Assembly (NCBI RefSeq): GCF_000708715.2
Contig: NZ_JENB01000001.1
Coordinates: forward strand, 186,001-250,000
Direction of reading: 5' to 3'
Origin: Pseudomonas putida W15Oct28
GTDB taxonomy: Bacteria > Pseudomonadota > Gammaproteobacteria > Pseudomonadales > Pseudomonadaceae
Length of the DNA stretch: 64,000 bases
Of the stretch, positions 38,931-48,298 are shown piece after piece. Under the pieces are notes generated by a model that worked only from the letters and a program-made list of their open reading frames with translations, made no database searches and was not told where the DNA came from. The first letter of the stretch is position 1, and the number at the start of each line of letters is the position of its first letter. The translations under genes were made by a program, and so were the position numbers.

Positions 38931-39152
38931 TGGGTGTATGCTACGCGAGCAGGTAAAATAATTTTTCCGGCGACGAGATCTGCATGGTCAAGAAGTGGGG
39001 CATCAGACGAGCTAGTAAGATGTTTGATAACATATGCCGACAACATCACCGCTGGTTGGCTACGGATCCCGCCGCAAGGGGCATGAGGGCTGCGCGCAAC
39101 CTGCCGGAGAATCAACCGTGATGAGCCAATCAGTTTCAGGAGCAACCCTTCT

Positions 39153-39878
39153 ATGAATGCGTCGTTAGGCACGCGTCGCGCCAATCTGGCGGAAATCGTG
39201 ATCCAGGAGCTTTCCAGCCGGATCGACAACGGCACCTACGGCCCGGGCGACAAGCTGCCGTCGGAACAGGCGCTGTGCAAAGAGTTCAACGTCAGCCGCC
39301 CGGTCATCCGCGAAGCGGTGGCCTCGCTGCGCCTGGGCGGGCGCCTGATTGCCCGTCAAGGTGTGGGCGTATTCGTGGTCGAGCAGGATGTGAAACGCAT
39401 CGGCTTTGCCATCGACAGCGTGGTCGATGACGTACGCGCTGCCGCGCAGATCCTTGAATTACGCCTGGGGATCGAGGCGGAATCGGTGGCCCGCGCCGCC
39501 GAGCGTCGCAGCCCGGCCAGCATGGCGGCGATCACCGAGGCGTTCGACCGCTTCAACTCGCTGGACGGTGCCACGCAGGAAGAAGAAGCCAAGGCCGACT
39601 TCGAATTCCACCTGGCGATTGCACGTGCCACCAACAACCCGCATTTCACGCAATTGCTGGAAGCGCTGGGGCCGGACATCATCCTTGACCTGAACCTAAA
39701 GCATGGCCAGGTCACCGGCAAGAACCGCCAGGCACACATCAAGAAGATCGCCCGTGAGCACGGGGCGATTCTGTCGGCGATCAGCCTGGGCGATGTGTCC
39801 AGTGCACGCACCGCGCTGCGCAAGCACCTGGAAGAAAGCCTGTCGCGCTACCAGCGGCTGCTCGACAGCAAGGCCTGA
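39153..39878 (+). CDS. GntR/FadR-family transcriptional regulator
   Basis: 241 aa. N-terminal winged helix (residues 8-75: IVIQELSSRIDNGTYGPGDKLPSEQALCKEFNVSRPVIREAVASLRL) and a C-terminal FCD domain with metal ligands in FEFHLAIARATNNPHF and HGAILSAI. It is divergent from livK and so probably controls the importer. FadR-type proteins usually repress and are released by a carboxylic or 2-oxo acid effector. Confidence 0.88.
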   Translation: MNASLGTRRANLAEIVIQELSSRIDNGTYGPGDKLPSEQALCKEFNVSRPVIREAVASLRLGGRLIARQGVGVFVVEQDVKRIGFAIDSVVDDVRAAAQILELRLGIEAESVARAAERRSPASMAAITEAFDRFNSLDGATQEEEAKADFEFHLAIARATNNPHFTQLLEALGPDIILDLNLKHGQVTGKNRQAHIKKIAREHGAILSAISLGDVSSARTALRKHLEESLSRYQRLLDSKA

Positions 39879-39886
39879 TCATTATC

Positions 39887-39994
39887 CTGTGCCGGCCTCT
39901 TCGCGGGCTTGCCCGCTCCCACAGGACCCCGCAGGTTCGAGCCCTGCGGTGATCCTGCGGGAGCGGGCAAGCCCGCGAAGAGGCCGGTACAGGC
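39887..39994. repeat. REP doublet
   Basis: GCCGGCCTCTTCGCGGGCTTGCCCGCTCCCACAGG and its mirror enclose an inner CCGCAGG..CCTGCGG hairpin. It lies between the convergent FadR and aldehyde dehydrogenase genes, about 140 bp apart. Confidence 0.9.
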
Positions 39995-40017
39995 AACCTC
40001 AGAGGCTCAGGAATACC

Positions 40018-41466
40018 TTATAGCCCAAGGCACACATACTTGAGCTCCAGGTAATCCTCGATCCCGTAGCGTGACCCTTCCCTGCCCAACCCCGAGGCCT
40101 TCACCCCGCCAAACGGCGCCACTTCGGTCGCCACCACGCCGACGTTGACCCCGACCATGCCGTACTCCAGCGCTTCCGTCACCCGCCAGATGCGCCCGAC
40201 ATCCCGGGCATACAGGTAGCAGGCCAGGCCGAACTCGGTGTCGTTGGCCTGGGCAATAACCTCCTCCTCGCTGCCAAAGCGGAAGATCGGCGCCACCGGG
40301 CCGAAGATTTCCTCGCGCGCCACGCGCATGTCCGGCGTCACATCCGCCAGCAAGGTCGGCTCGAAGAAGGCCTCGCCCAAGGCATGCCGACGCCCTCCCG
40401 TCACCACCCGCGCACCCGCCTCCACAGCCTCCCCAACCAGCCGCTCGACACCACTGGCCGCACGCCCATCGATCATCGGCCCGACCTGGGTACCCGATGC
40501 ATCGCCCTGCCCGACCACCAGCTCACCCACACGCTCGGCAAAGCGCGCCACGAAGCGCGCGTAGATGCCGTCCTGGATATAGAAACGGTTGGCGCACACA
40601 CAGGTTTGCCCGCTGTTGCGGAACTTGGCGATCAGCGCGCCTTCCACCGCCTTTTCCAGGTCGGCATCGTCGAACACGATGAACGGGGCATTGCCACCCA
40701 GCTCCATGGTCACCTTCTTCACCGTTACCGCCGACTGCTGCAGCAACTGGATGCCGATGGGCGTCGAGCCGGTGAACGACAACTTGCGCACCACCGGGCT
40801 GGCCGTCAGCTCGCCACCAATGGCCGCCGAGTCACCGGTGACCACACTGAGCACGCCCGCCGGGATACCGGCACGCTCGGCCAGCACGCACAGTGCCAGC
40901 GCGCTGAACGGGGTTTGCGAAGCGGGCTTGAGGACCAACGTACAGCCCGCCGCCAAAGCCGGCGCCGCCTTGCGGGTGATCATCGCCGCCGGGAAGTTCC
41001 AAGGTGTAATCGCCGCGCACACACCAATCGGCTCCTTGGTCACGATCAAGCGCCGATCAGCGTTCGGCGAAGGGATCACATCGCCATAGATGCGTTTGCC
41101 TTCCTCGGCATAGAACTCCACATAAGCAGCGGCAAAGGCAATCTCGCCACGGGACTCGGCCAGCGGCTTGCCTTGCTCGGCAGTCATGATGCGCGCCAGG
41201 TCTTCCTGATGGGCAAGGATTTCGCGGAACCAGGCCTGCAGCCGGGCGGCGCGCTCCTTGGCAGTCAGCGCCCGCCACGCCGGCAAGGCGCGCTCGGCAG
41301 CGGCGATGGCACGGCGGGTTTCTTCCGCCCCCATCCGCGGTACGTGGCCTAGCACTTGGCCAGTGGCCGGGTTGGTCACGGCAATGCGCTGGCCGCTATC
41401 CGCCGCCAGCCATTTTCCATCGATGTAGCAAACTTCACGCAGCAGGTCACGATCGGCAAGTTTCAT
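40018..41466 (-). CDS. NAD(P)-dependent succinate-semialdehyde dehydrogenase-type enzyme
   Basis: 482 aa, the length of GabD. PWNFPAAMITRKAAPALAAGC, FTGSTPIGIQLL, catalytic Glu in ELGGNAPFIVFDDAD, catalytic Cys in NSGQTCVCANRFYIQ, and PFGGVKASGLGREGS near the end, all as in GabD. The substrate may be succinic or another omega-semialdehyde. It is the most downstream gene of the minus-strand catabolic cluster. A strong terminator sits only about 24 bp before its start, so it is either expressed by read-through or from its own promoter. Confidence 0.9.
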   Translation of the reverse strand: MKLADRDLLREVCYIDGKWLAADSGQRIAVTNPATGQVLGHVPRMGAEETRRAIAAAERALPAWRALTAKERAARLQAWFREILAHQEDLARIMTAEQGKPLAESRGEIAFAAAYVEFYAEEGKRIYGDVIPSPNADRRLIVTKEPIGVCAAITPWNFPAAMITRKAAPALAAGCTLVLKPASQTPFSALALCVLAERAGIPAGVLSVVTGDSAAIGGELTASPVVRKLSFTGSTPIGIQLLQQSAVTVKKVTMELGGNAPFIVFDDADLEKAVEGALIAKFRNSGQTCVCANRFYIQDGIYARFVARFAERVGELVVGQGDASGTQVGPMIDGRAASGVERLVGEAVEAGARVVTGGRRHALGEAFFEPTLLADVTPDMRVAREEIFGPVAPIFRFGSEEEVIAQANDTEFGLACYLYARDVGRIWRVTEALEYGMVGVNVGVVATEVAPFGGVKASGLGREGSRYGIEDYLELKYVCLGL

Positions 41467-41490
41467 GTCGATTGGCTCGTTCGAAGAATG

Positions 41491-41521
41491 AAAAAAGGTG
41501 GGGCCGGACCGCGCCCCACCT
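41491..41521 (-). terminator. Rho-independent terminator behind the ThDP enzyme gene
   Basis: On the minus strand AGGTGGGGC, an 8-nt loop, GCCCCACCT and then T6: a textbook terminator immediately after the stop codon of the ThDP enzyme. Its position just before the dehydrogenase start is unusual. Confidence 0.88.
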
Positions 41522-41529
41522 GAGGTGAA

Positions 41530-43215
41530 TCAGCGCTTGGCTTGCAGGGCCTTGTCGCGGATCTGGCTGAGGGTCATGCGCGGGGTCAGGGCTTCGGGGT
41601 CGACCTGCACTTCGATCAGCGCCGGCTTGCCGGACGCCTGGCAACGCTCGAAAGCGGCAGCGAAGTCCTCGGTACGGGTGACGGTTTCACCGTGCAGCCC
41701 ATAGGCACGCGCCAGAGCGGCGAAATCGGGGTTGTGCAACTCGGTACCAGACACCCGGCCAGGATAAGTGCGCTCCTGGTGCATACGGATGGTGCCGTAC
41801 ATGCCATTGTTGACCACCACCGTGATCACCCGTGCGTCGTAGTGCACCGCAGTGGCCAGCTCCTGGCCATTCATCAGGAAGCAGCCATCGCCGGCGAAAG
41901 CCACCACCGTGCGCTGCGGGTACGTGAGCTTGGCCGCCACCGCTGCCGGCACACCGTAGCCCATCGAGCCGTTGGTTGGCCCGAGCAGCGTGCGGAACAC
42001 GCGGTGCTGGTAGCCACGGTGCACCCAGCCGGTGTAGTTGCCGGCACCACAGGTGAGGATGCTGTCGGCTGGCAGGGTCTTGTTCAGCCAGGCGATCACT
42101 TCGCTCATCTGCACATCACCCGGCGAGCGCGGGGTTTCGAAGTTGCCGCAGTAGCCGCTGTTCAGGCTGGCGACCCAGTCGGCGAACGCCGCCGGGCGCA
42201 CTGCCGGCAAAGCAGCGGCCTGGGCCAGGAAGCTGCCGGGGCCGGCATTGATGCCCAGGGTCGGCTGGTAAACCCGGCCGATCTCCTCGGCGCTGGCGTG
42301 CACATGCACCAGTGCCTGCTTTGGCGTTGGAATGTCGACCAGCGCATAACCGCCCGTGGTCATCTCACCCAGGCGGGCACCCACCACGATCAGCAGGTCA
42401 GACTGCTTAACCGCGTCGACCAGCACCGGGCCGGCAGCCAGGCCGAGGTCACCGGCATAGTGCGGGTCGGTGTTGTCGAACAGGTCCTGGCAGCGGAACG
42501 ACGCCGCCAGTGGCAGGTTCTGCGCCTGCACGAAGCGCTTCAGGTCGGCCACCGCCTGGTCGTTCCAGCCACCGCCACCGGCAATCACCAGTGGCCGCTG
42601 GGCCTTGGCCAGCAGCGCCTGCAATTCGCCCAGTGCCTGTGGCGCCGGAGCAGCCTCGACACGCTGGGCCGGGCGCGCATCGGCGACCCGTACCAGGTCG
42701 GTGAGCATGTCTTCTGGCAGCGCGATCACCACCGGGCCAGGGCGGCCGCTGATGGCGCGCTGGAAGGCCTGGTTGACCAGCTCGGGAATGCGCGCGGCAT
42801 CGTCGATCTGCACCACCCACTTGGCCATCTGGCCAAACATGCGCCGGTAGTCCACCTCCTGGAAGGCTTCACGTTCGATCTGGTCACGGGCCACCTGGCC
42901 GATGAACAGCAACATCGGCGTGGAGTCCTGGAAGGCCGTGTGCACGCCCACCGAGGCGTTGGTGGCACCCGGGCCGCGGGTGACGAAGCAGATGCCCGGC
43001 TTGCCGGTCAGCTTGCCGTAGGCCTCGGCCATGTAGGCAGCACCGCCCTCCTGGCGGCAGACGATCAGGTCGATCTCATCCTGCACATCGTGCAGCGCAT
43101 CGAGCACCGCCAGGTAGCTTTCGCCTGGCACGCAGAACGCACGCTCGACACCATTCACCCGCAAGGCATCGACCAGTACCTGGCCGCCACTGCGCTTCAC
43201 TTCGGAGTTGCTCAT
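41530..43215 (-). CDS. ThDP-dependent enzyme of the acetolactate synthase/decarboxylase family
   Basis: 561 aa. The N-terminal pyrimidine-binding domain carries the catalytic Glu in VCRQEGGAAYMAEAYGKLTGKPG; the central domain is intact; the ThDP/Mg motif is GDGCFLMNGQELATAVHYDARVITVVVNN. The QFQ-type acetolactate synthase residues are not all evident, so it is not an ordinary biosynthetic IlvB; no small subunit follows. A 2-oxo acid decarboxylase or carboligase role is inferred. It is embedded between an aldehyde dehydrogenase and an amine oxidase, which fits decarboxylation of a 2-oxo acid to an aldehyde. Confidence 0.85.
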   Translation of the reverse strand: MSNSEVKRSGGQVLVDALRVNGVERAFCVPGESYLAVLDALHDVQDEIDLIVCRQEGGAAYMAEAYGKLTGKPGICFVTRGPGATNASVGVHTAFQDSTPMLLFIGQVARDQIEREAFQEVDYRRMFGQMAKWVVQIDDAARIPELVNQAFQRAISGRPGPVVIALPEDMLTDLVRVADARPAQRVEAAPAPQALGELQALLAKAQRPLVIAGGGGWNDQAVADLKRFVQAQNLPLAASFRCQDLFDNTDPHYAGDLGLAAGPVLVDAVKQSDLLIVVGARLGEMTTGGYALVDIPTPKQALVHVHASAEEIGRVYQPTLGINAGPGSFLAQAAALPAVRPAAFADWVASLNSGYCGNFETPRSPGDVQMSEVIAWLNKTLPADSILTCGAGNYTGWVHRGYQHRVFRTLLGPTNGSMGYGVPAAVAAKLTYPQRTVVAFAGDGCFLMNGQELATAVHYDARVITVVVNNGMYGTIRMHQERTYPGRVSGTELHNPDFAALARAYGLHGETVTRTEDFAAAFERCQASGKPALIEVQVDPEALTPRMTLSQIRDKALQAKR

Positions 43216-43240
43216 TGTTGTTCTCCCTCAGGCGCTGCGG

Positions 43241-44437
43241 TCAGATGACCGAATCTTCCAGGAACGGCTTGTTGTCGATCACCCGCTGGTAACTCAGCGC
43301 GCCCAGGTCGAGCGAGCGGTAGCCGCCATAGGTGATCAGTTCGGACAGCCCGCGACCAATGGCCGGCGCCTGCTGCAGGCCGTGCCCGCTGAAGCCGTTG
43401 CAGAACAGGAAGTTGCTCACCTCGTTGTGCGGGCCGACGATGGCGTTGTGGTCGAGCACGCAGAAGTCGTAATGCCCGGCCCAGAAGTTGACCACCTTGA
43501 TGCCTTCGAACGCTGGCACCCGCTCGGCGAGGATCGGCCACACCTCTTCGTCGAACTCCTCGTGCAGCACGTCGAAATCTTCGAAGTCCACTTCCGGGTC
43601 GTTTTTCGGGTAGGTACCGCCCAGGTAGAACTTGCCTTCGGGGCGGAAGAACACCCCGGTCGGGTCGATGGTCAGCGGCACGGTGCCTTCCAGCGGAGTG
43701 CGGCAATCGAACACGAACAGCGAGCGGCGGCGCGGCTCGACCGGGATATCCAGGCCGGCCATGCGCGCCACCTTGGTACCGCGGGTACCGGCACAGTTGA
43801 CCAGCAGGCCGCAGCCGATGCGCTCGCCACTGGCCAGTTGCACGCCGGTAATCCGGTCGCCTTCACGCTGGATACTCACCACTTCGTTCTCGATGTACTC
43901 GATGCCCATCGAGCGCGCCTTGCGGCGAAAGCCGTTGAGCATGCCCAGGCTGTCGAACCAGCCTTCGCCACTACGCCCGTAGCTGGCACCGGCGAGGCTG
44001 TCGATGTTCACCCAGGGGAATTTGCGCTGCAGCTGCTCGGGGTCGAGCAGGTGCACGTCGGCGCCGTGGGATACCTGAGTGTCGTGCAGGCGGCGCAGCA
44101 CTTCATAGCCCTTGTCGTCACCCAGGAACAGGTAGCCGTTCTCGTGGAAGGCCAGGTCCGGGCGGTCGCCGTCCACCTCCATCACTTCGGGGAAGCTGCG
44201 CACGAACTCGGCACCGAACTTGGAGATTTCGATGTTGATCGGGTTGGAGAACTGCTGGCGGATCGAGCTGCTCGACAGCGCGGTGGCCGACTTGTTGTAG
44301 GTCCAGTCGCGCTCGATGACCAGCACCGAGCCTTTGAAGTCCGGGTTGTTGGCCAGAAAGTAGGCGGTGGCGCTGCCGTTGACCGCGCCACCGACGATCA
44401 CCACATCGTAATTCTGTTGTTTAGCGGTGGAAGCCAT
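43241..44437 (-). CDS. FAD-dependent amine/amino acid oxidoreductase (DadA/SoxB type)
   Basis: 398 aa from ATG 44437; the frame's ATG at 44518 lies in a REP element and is rejected. N-terminal dinucleotide fold YDVVIVGGAVNGSATAYFL, with Ala replacing the middle Gly of the usual GxGxxG. The C-terminal GLSELITYGG and FSGHGLQQAPAIGRG complete the FAD site. The family oxidises glycine, sarcosine, D-amino acids or related secondary amines. It starts 25 bp before the ThDP enzyme gene, so the two form an operon. Confidence 0.85.
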   Translation of the reverse strand: MASTAKQQNYDVVIVGGAVNGSATAYFLANNPDFKGSVLVIERDWTYNKSATALSSSSIRQQFSNPINIEISKFGAEFVRSFPEVMEVDGDRPDLAFHENGYLFLGDDKGYEVLRRLHDTQVSHGADVHLLDPEQLQRKFPWVNIDSLAGASYGRSGEGWFDSLGMLNGFRRKARSMGIEYIENEVVSIQREGDRITGVQLASGERIGCGLLVNCAGTRGTKVARMAGLDIPVEPRRRSLFVFDCRTPLEGTVPLTIDPTGVFFRPEGKFYLGGTYPKNDPEVDFEDFDVLHEEFDEEVWPILAERVPAFEGIKVVNFWAGHYDFCVLDHNAIVGPHNEVSNFLFCNGFSGHGLQQAPAIGRGLSELITYGGYRSLDLGALSYQRVIDNKPFLEDSVI

Positions 44438-44468
44438 GGAATTAGCTCTCTTGAAAGTAGCAGGGACC

Positions 44469-44556
44469 CTGTGGGAGCGGGCATGCCCGCGAACACCGGC
44501 AAAGCCGGTGCCATGCACCGCGTCGCATGTTTCGCGGGCGCGCCCGCTCCCACAGG
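44469..44556. repeat. REP doublet inside the catabolic operon
   Basis: CTGTGGGAGCGGGCATGCCCGCGAACACCGGC..GCCGGTG and the mirror GCGGGCGCGCCCGCTCCCACAGG. It separates the uronate dehydrogenase-like gene from the FAD oxidase gene and may lower downstream expression. Confidence 0.9.
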
Positions 44557-44566
44557 TCAGCGCAGG

Positions 44567-45379
44567 TCACTTGGGGTCTTCGAAGTGCCCGGCGCCGGCG
44601 AAGTTGCCGCCGTGGTAGCGCGCGGCCGGTTCGTTCGGGTCCAGTGGCGGATGCTCGGCCAGCACCTTGTCGCGGTAGTCGTCGGCGCTGTCCTTGGGCA
44701 CGTAACCGATGGACGAGGCCAGGCGGTTGTCCCACAGGCTTTCGCGGTTGGCCGACATGCCATAGACGATCATGTGCCCGACCCGCGGCGCCAGCAGCGA
44801 GCGCTCGGTGAGCTGGGCGAAGTCGTCGAACGACAGCCAGGTGGCGAGCATGCGCCGGTCCAGTGGCTCGGGGAACGACGAGCCGATGCGCAGGTTGACC
44901 GACTCGATGGCGAATTTGTCCCAGTAATAGCGGCCCAGGTCCTCAGCGAAGCACTTGCTGACGCCATACAGACTGTCCGGGCGGTGCGCGGCGGTTGCGT
45001 CGATGGTTTCGGTGCGGTCGTAGAAGCCGATGGCGTGGTTGGAACTGGTGTACACCACGCGCTTGACGCCATTGCGCCGCGCCGCTTCGTAGATGTTGTA
45101 GGTGCCAACGATGTTGCCGTTGAGGATCTTGTCGAAGGTGTCCTCCAGCGGTACGCCACCCGCATGCACGATGGCGTCGACGCCTTCAGTCAGCGGCAGC
45201 ACATCGTTGAAGTTGGCCAGGTCGCAACGCACCAGCTGCTCATGGGGCGCAGCGTGGCCCATGTCTGCGATGTCAGTCAGGCGCAGTTCATCGGCGAAGG
45301 CGGCCAGGTGCTTGCGCAGCACGCTGCCAAGGCGCCCGGCAGCGCCGGTGATCAGCAGGCGTTTGAAAGGCTTGCTCAT
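44567..45379 (-). CDS. Uronate dehydrogenase-like NAD-dependent oxidoreductase
   Basis: 270 aa, extended SDR. NAD motif LLITGAAGRLGSVLRKHL at the N-terminus; catalytic SSN..YxxxK seen as YTSSNHAIGFY and YGVSKCFAEDLG; C-terminal IGYVPKDSADDYRDKV. I recall the same landmarks in Pseudomonas uronate dehydrogenase (Udh), which oxidises galacturonate or glucuronate to the aldaro-lactone. Here it is surrounded by amino acid-type enzymes and no other uronate gene, so the real substrate may be a different hydroxy or cyclic compound. Starts 25 bp after the aminotransferase. Confidence 0.78.
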   Translation of the reverse strand: MSKPFKRLLITGAAGRLGSVLRKHLAAFADELRLTDIADMGHAAPHEQLVRCDLANFNDVLPLTEGVDAIVHAGGVPLEDTFDKILNGNIVGTYNIYEAARRNGVKRVVYTSSNHAIGFYDRTETIDATAAHRPDSLYGVSKCFAEDLGRYYWDKFAIESVNLRIGSSFPEPLDRRMLATWLSFDDFAQLTERSLLAPRVGHMIVYGMSANRESLWDNRLASSIGYVPKDSADDYRDKVLAEHPPLDPNEPAARYHGGNFAGAGHFEDPK

Positions 45380-45404
45380 GTGTTACCTCGAATGCTTGGT
45401 GGGC

Positions 45405-46607
45405 TCAGGCCAGTGCCGCGAATGCATCGCGCATCTGCCCCAGGGCTTGTTCCAGTTCCTGCCGCGACGTGGCGAACGACAGACGAATGTAGGGCTCCAG
45501 GCCAAACGCCGAACCCGGCACGGTCGCGACCTTGCCGACGCGCAGCAGGTAGGCCGAAAGGTCGGCATCGTTGCCGATGACCTGGCCGTCGGGGGTGCGT
45601 TTGCCAATGAAGGCACTGACCTCGGGGAAGGCATAAAACGCGCCCTGTGGCATCTGCAATTGCAGGCCCGGGATCTGCGCCAACCCTTGCACCACCAGCG
45701 CGCCACGCGCCTGGTACTCGCGGTTGGCTTCGCGCACGAAGTCCTGTGGCCCGTTCAGCGCCGCCACGGCCGCCAGCTGGGAAATGCTCGACGGGCAGGT
45801 GGTGGTCTGCGACTGGGTCTTGTTCATCGCAACGACCAGGCCCTTTGGCCCGGCGGCGTAGCCCAGCCGGTAGCCGGTCATGGCATAGGCCTTGGACACA
45901 CCGTTGATCAGCAAGGTGCGCTCACGCAACTGTGGGCACGCCGTGACGAAGGACACGAACGGCTGATCGCCCAGCACGATGTGCTCGTAGATCTCGTCAG
46001 AGATGATCAGCACGTTCGGGTGCCGCTCCAGCACCTTGCCCAGCGCAGCAAACTCTTCTCGGGTAAAAATCGCCCCGCTCGGGTTGTTCGGCGAGTTGAG
46101 CATCACCCAACGGGTACGCGGGGTAATGGCCGCCTCCAGCTGCTCGGGCTTGAGCTTGAAGCCCTGCTGCGCGCTGCATGGGATGACCTTGGGCACGCCA
46201 CCATTGAGCAGGGCCATGTCGGTGTACGAGACCCAGTACGGCGCCGGGGTGATTACCTCATCACCCGGCTCGAGCGTAGCGAGGAAGGCATTGAACAACA
46301 GTTGCTTGGCACCATTGCCCACGCAGATTTCGTCCAGGCCGTAGGCCAGGTCGTTTTCCCGGGCAAACTTGTCGACGATGGCCTGGCGCAACACCTCCAG
46401 GCCATTGGGCCCGGTGTAGTGGTTGTTGCCCGCGAGCATTGCCTGGTACGCGGCGTCGATCACGTGAGCCGGCACGTTGTAGTCGGGCTCGCCCAGGGCC
46501 AGGTTGATGACCGGCTCGCCCTGGGCCAGCATCTGCTTGGCCAGTACCGACACCGCCATGCTTGGCGAGCTTTTTACCGCACGCACGCGGCTGCTTTGCA
46601 AGTCCAT
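45405..46607 (-). CDS. Class I pyridoxal phosphate aminotransferase (aspartate aminotransferase type)
   Basis: 400 aa. Fold-type I: INLALGEPDYNVPAHV near the N-terminus, YTGPNGLEVLRQAI, PYWVSY, LNSPNNPSGAIF, the PLP lysine in INGVSKAYAMTGYRLGY, and the substrate-carboxylate Arg in EPYIRLSFA. It looks like AspC-Ib enzymes of about 400 aa. It lies 3 bp after the hydantoinase B stop. The probable job is to turn the amino acid released by the hydantoinase into a 2-oxo acid. Confidence 0.9.
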   Translation of the reverse strand: MDLQSSRVRAVKSSPSMAVSVLAKQMLAQGEPVINLALGEPDYNVPAHVIDAAYQAMLAGNNHYTGPNGLEVLRQAIVDKFARENDLAYGLDEICVGNGAKQLLFNAFLATLEPGDEVITPAPYWVSYTDMALLNGGVPKVIPCSAQQGFKLKPEQLEAAITPRTRWVMLNSPNNPSGAIFTREEFAALGKVLERHPNVLIISDEIYEHIVLGDQPFVSFVTACPQLRERTLLINGVSKAYAMTGYRLGYAAGPKGLVVAMNKTQSQTTTCPSSISQLAAVAALNGPQDFVREANREYQARGALVVQGLAQIPGLQLQMPQGAFYAFPEVSAFIGKRTPDGQVIGNDADLSAYLLRVGKVATVPGSAFGLEPYIRLSFATSRQELEQALGQMRDAFAALA

Positions 46608-46610
46608 TTT

Positions 46611-48275
46611 CTAGCGCTCCTGGGCGGCGTCAAAGCCGTAGTCGTTGCGTGCCTGTTCGGCGCTGATGTAGCCCGCACGCACATCGCGTTCAACCTGCTT
46701 GGGGTCGCGCTGGCGCGGGTCACCGTAGCCACCACCACCGGGCAAGCGCAGCACCAGGCGACGCTCGGCAGGCACGAACTGCTGGCCCTTGCCGCGCAGC
46801 AGGCTGCCATCGTCCAGGCCGACATAACCTTCGGCGCCCGCTTTGCCGCCCTCCAGGCCGCGTGCCGGGTACTGGATACGGTCGAACATGGCACTGAAGC
46901 GGAAGCTGTAGCCCGCGGCCGCCGACACTTCGATCTCCTGGCCCAGGCCACCGCGCAACTGGCCGGCGCCACCAGAGCCTTCACGTAGCTCCTTGCGCCA
47001 CACCACCACCGGGCCAGCATGCTCGGTGGCTTCCACCGGCATGGTGTGCACGCCGCTGGGGAACGCCGTGGCACTGAGCCCATCCATCGCCGAACGGGCA
47101 CCCATGCCGCCACTGTTGAACATCAGCATCTCGGCATTCCGGCCGTTCGGGTTGCTCTCCAGCGGCCGCACGCTCAGGTGCAGGTTCCACAAGGCACTGG
47201 CGCCCTCGGCCGGCACGTTGCCGGGCAGGCATTTGTGCAGTGCGCCGAGCACCAGGTCGGGCACGAAGTGGCCCAGCACATGGCGCACCGACACCGGCGC
47301 CGGGTGCTTGGCGTTAAGGATGCAGCCTTCCGGCGCAGTGACCTCGAACGGCGCCAGCGACGCGGTGTTGTTCGGGATTTCCGGCGCGACGATGCACTTG
47401 ATGCCATAGCAGGCATAAGCCTTGGCGTAACCCAGCGGCACGTTGATGCCGAACTGGCTCATGCCCGAGGTGCCGGTGAAATCGCTCTTGATGCCATCGG
47501 GGCCAACGGTGAGGGTTACCGCCAGGGTCACCGGCACGTCGTAGCCATCCAGGGTCATGCTGTTGGTGTAGGTACCGTGGGGCAGCGACTTGAAGCAGTC
47601 CAGGGTAGCGCGGCGGCTGTGCTCCAGGATGAAGCCACCGATGTGCTCCAGGTCATCCAGCTTGAACTCATCGAGCATGTCCAGCAGGCGCTTGTGACCG
47701 GTCTCGTTGCACGCCGACAGTGCATAGAAGTCGCCCACCACCCGGTCGTTCTCGCGCACGTTGTTGCGCAGGATGTTGATCAGGTCGCGGTTGACCTTGC
47801 CGCGCTCGAACAGCTTCATGATCGGGATGAACAGGCCTTCCTCGTACACCTCGCGGGCATCGGGGCCAAAGCCGCGGCCACCGATGTCCACCACGTGGGC
47901 GGTACTGGCGAAGTAGCCGATCAGCCTGCCCTTGTAGAACGACGGCGAAACGATGGTGATGTCGTGCAGGTGGCCGGTACCCTTCCACGGGTCGTTGGTC
48001 ACGTACACATCGCCTTCGAAGATGTTGTCTTCGCCGATGTCGTTGATGAAGTGCACCACCGCCTCGGCCATGGTATTGACGTGGCCCGGGGTGCCGGTGA
48101 CTGCCTGGGCCAGCATGTTGCCGGCGCGGTCGAACACCCCGGCAGACAGGTCGCCGGCTTCACGTACGCTGGTGGAAAACGCGGTGCGGATCAGGGTCAG
48201 GGCCTGTTCTTCGACCACCGAGACCAGGCGGTTCCACATCACCTGCATTTGAATGTCGATCAAAGTATCGCTCAT
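46611..48275 (-). CDS. hyuB: Hydantoinase/oxoprolinase family protein, subunit B
   Basis: 554 aa. The B domain opens DIQMQVMWNRLVSVVEEQALTLIRTAFSTSVREAGDLSAGVFD and has TPGHVNTMAEAVVHFI, YVTNDPWKGTGHLHDITIVSP, the HVVDIGGRGFG metal site, and a Gly-rich GGGGYGDPRQRDP end. With subunit A it forms ATP-dependent amide-ring openers such as 5-oxoprolinase, N-methylhydantoinase and caprolactamase. The substrate cannot be told from motifs. 23 bp behind hyuA. Confidence 0.92.
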   Translation of the reverse strand: MSDTLIDIQMQVMWNRLVSVVEEQALTLIRTAFSTSVREAGDLSAGVFDRAGNMLAQAVTGTPGHVNTMAEAVVHFINDIGEDNIFEGDVYVTNDPWKGTGHLHDITIVSPSFYKGRLIGYFASTAHVVDIGGRGFGPDAREVYEEGLFIPIMKLFERGKVNRDLINILRNNVRENDRVVGDFYALSACNETGHKRLLDMLDEFKLDDLEHIGGFILEHSRRATLDCFKSLPHGTYTNSMTLDGYDVPVTLAVTLTVGPDGIKSDFTGTSGMSQFGINVPLGYAKAYACYGIKCIVAPEIPNNTASLAPFEVTAPEGCILNAKHPAPVSVRHVLGHFVPDLVLGALHKCLPGNVPAEGASALWNLHLSVRPLESNPNGRNAEMLMFNSGGMGARSAMDGLSATAFPSGVHTMPVEATEHAGPVVVWRKELREGSGGAGQLRGGLGQEIEVSAAAGYSFRFSAMFDRIQYPARGLEGGKAGAEGYVGLDDGSLLRGKGQQFVPAERRLVLRLPGGGGYGDPRQRDPKQVERDVRAGYISAEQARNDYGFDAAQER

Positions 48276-48298
48276 GGTTCTGGCTTCCGAATCAGGCG

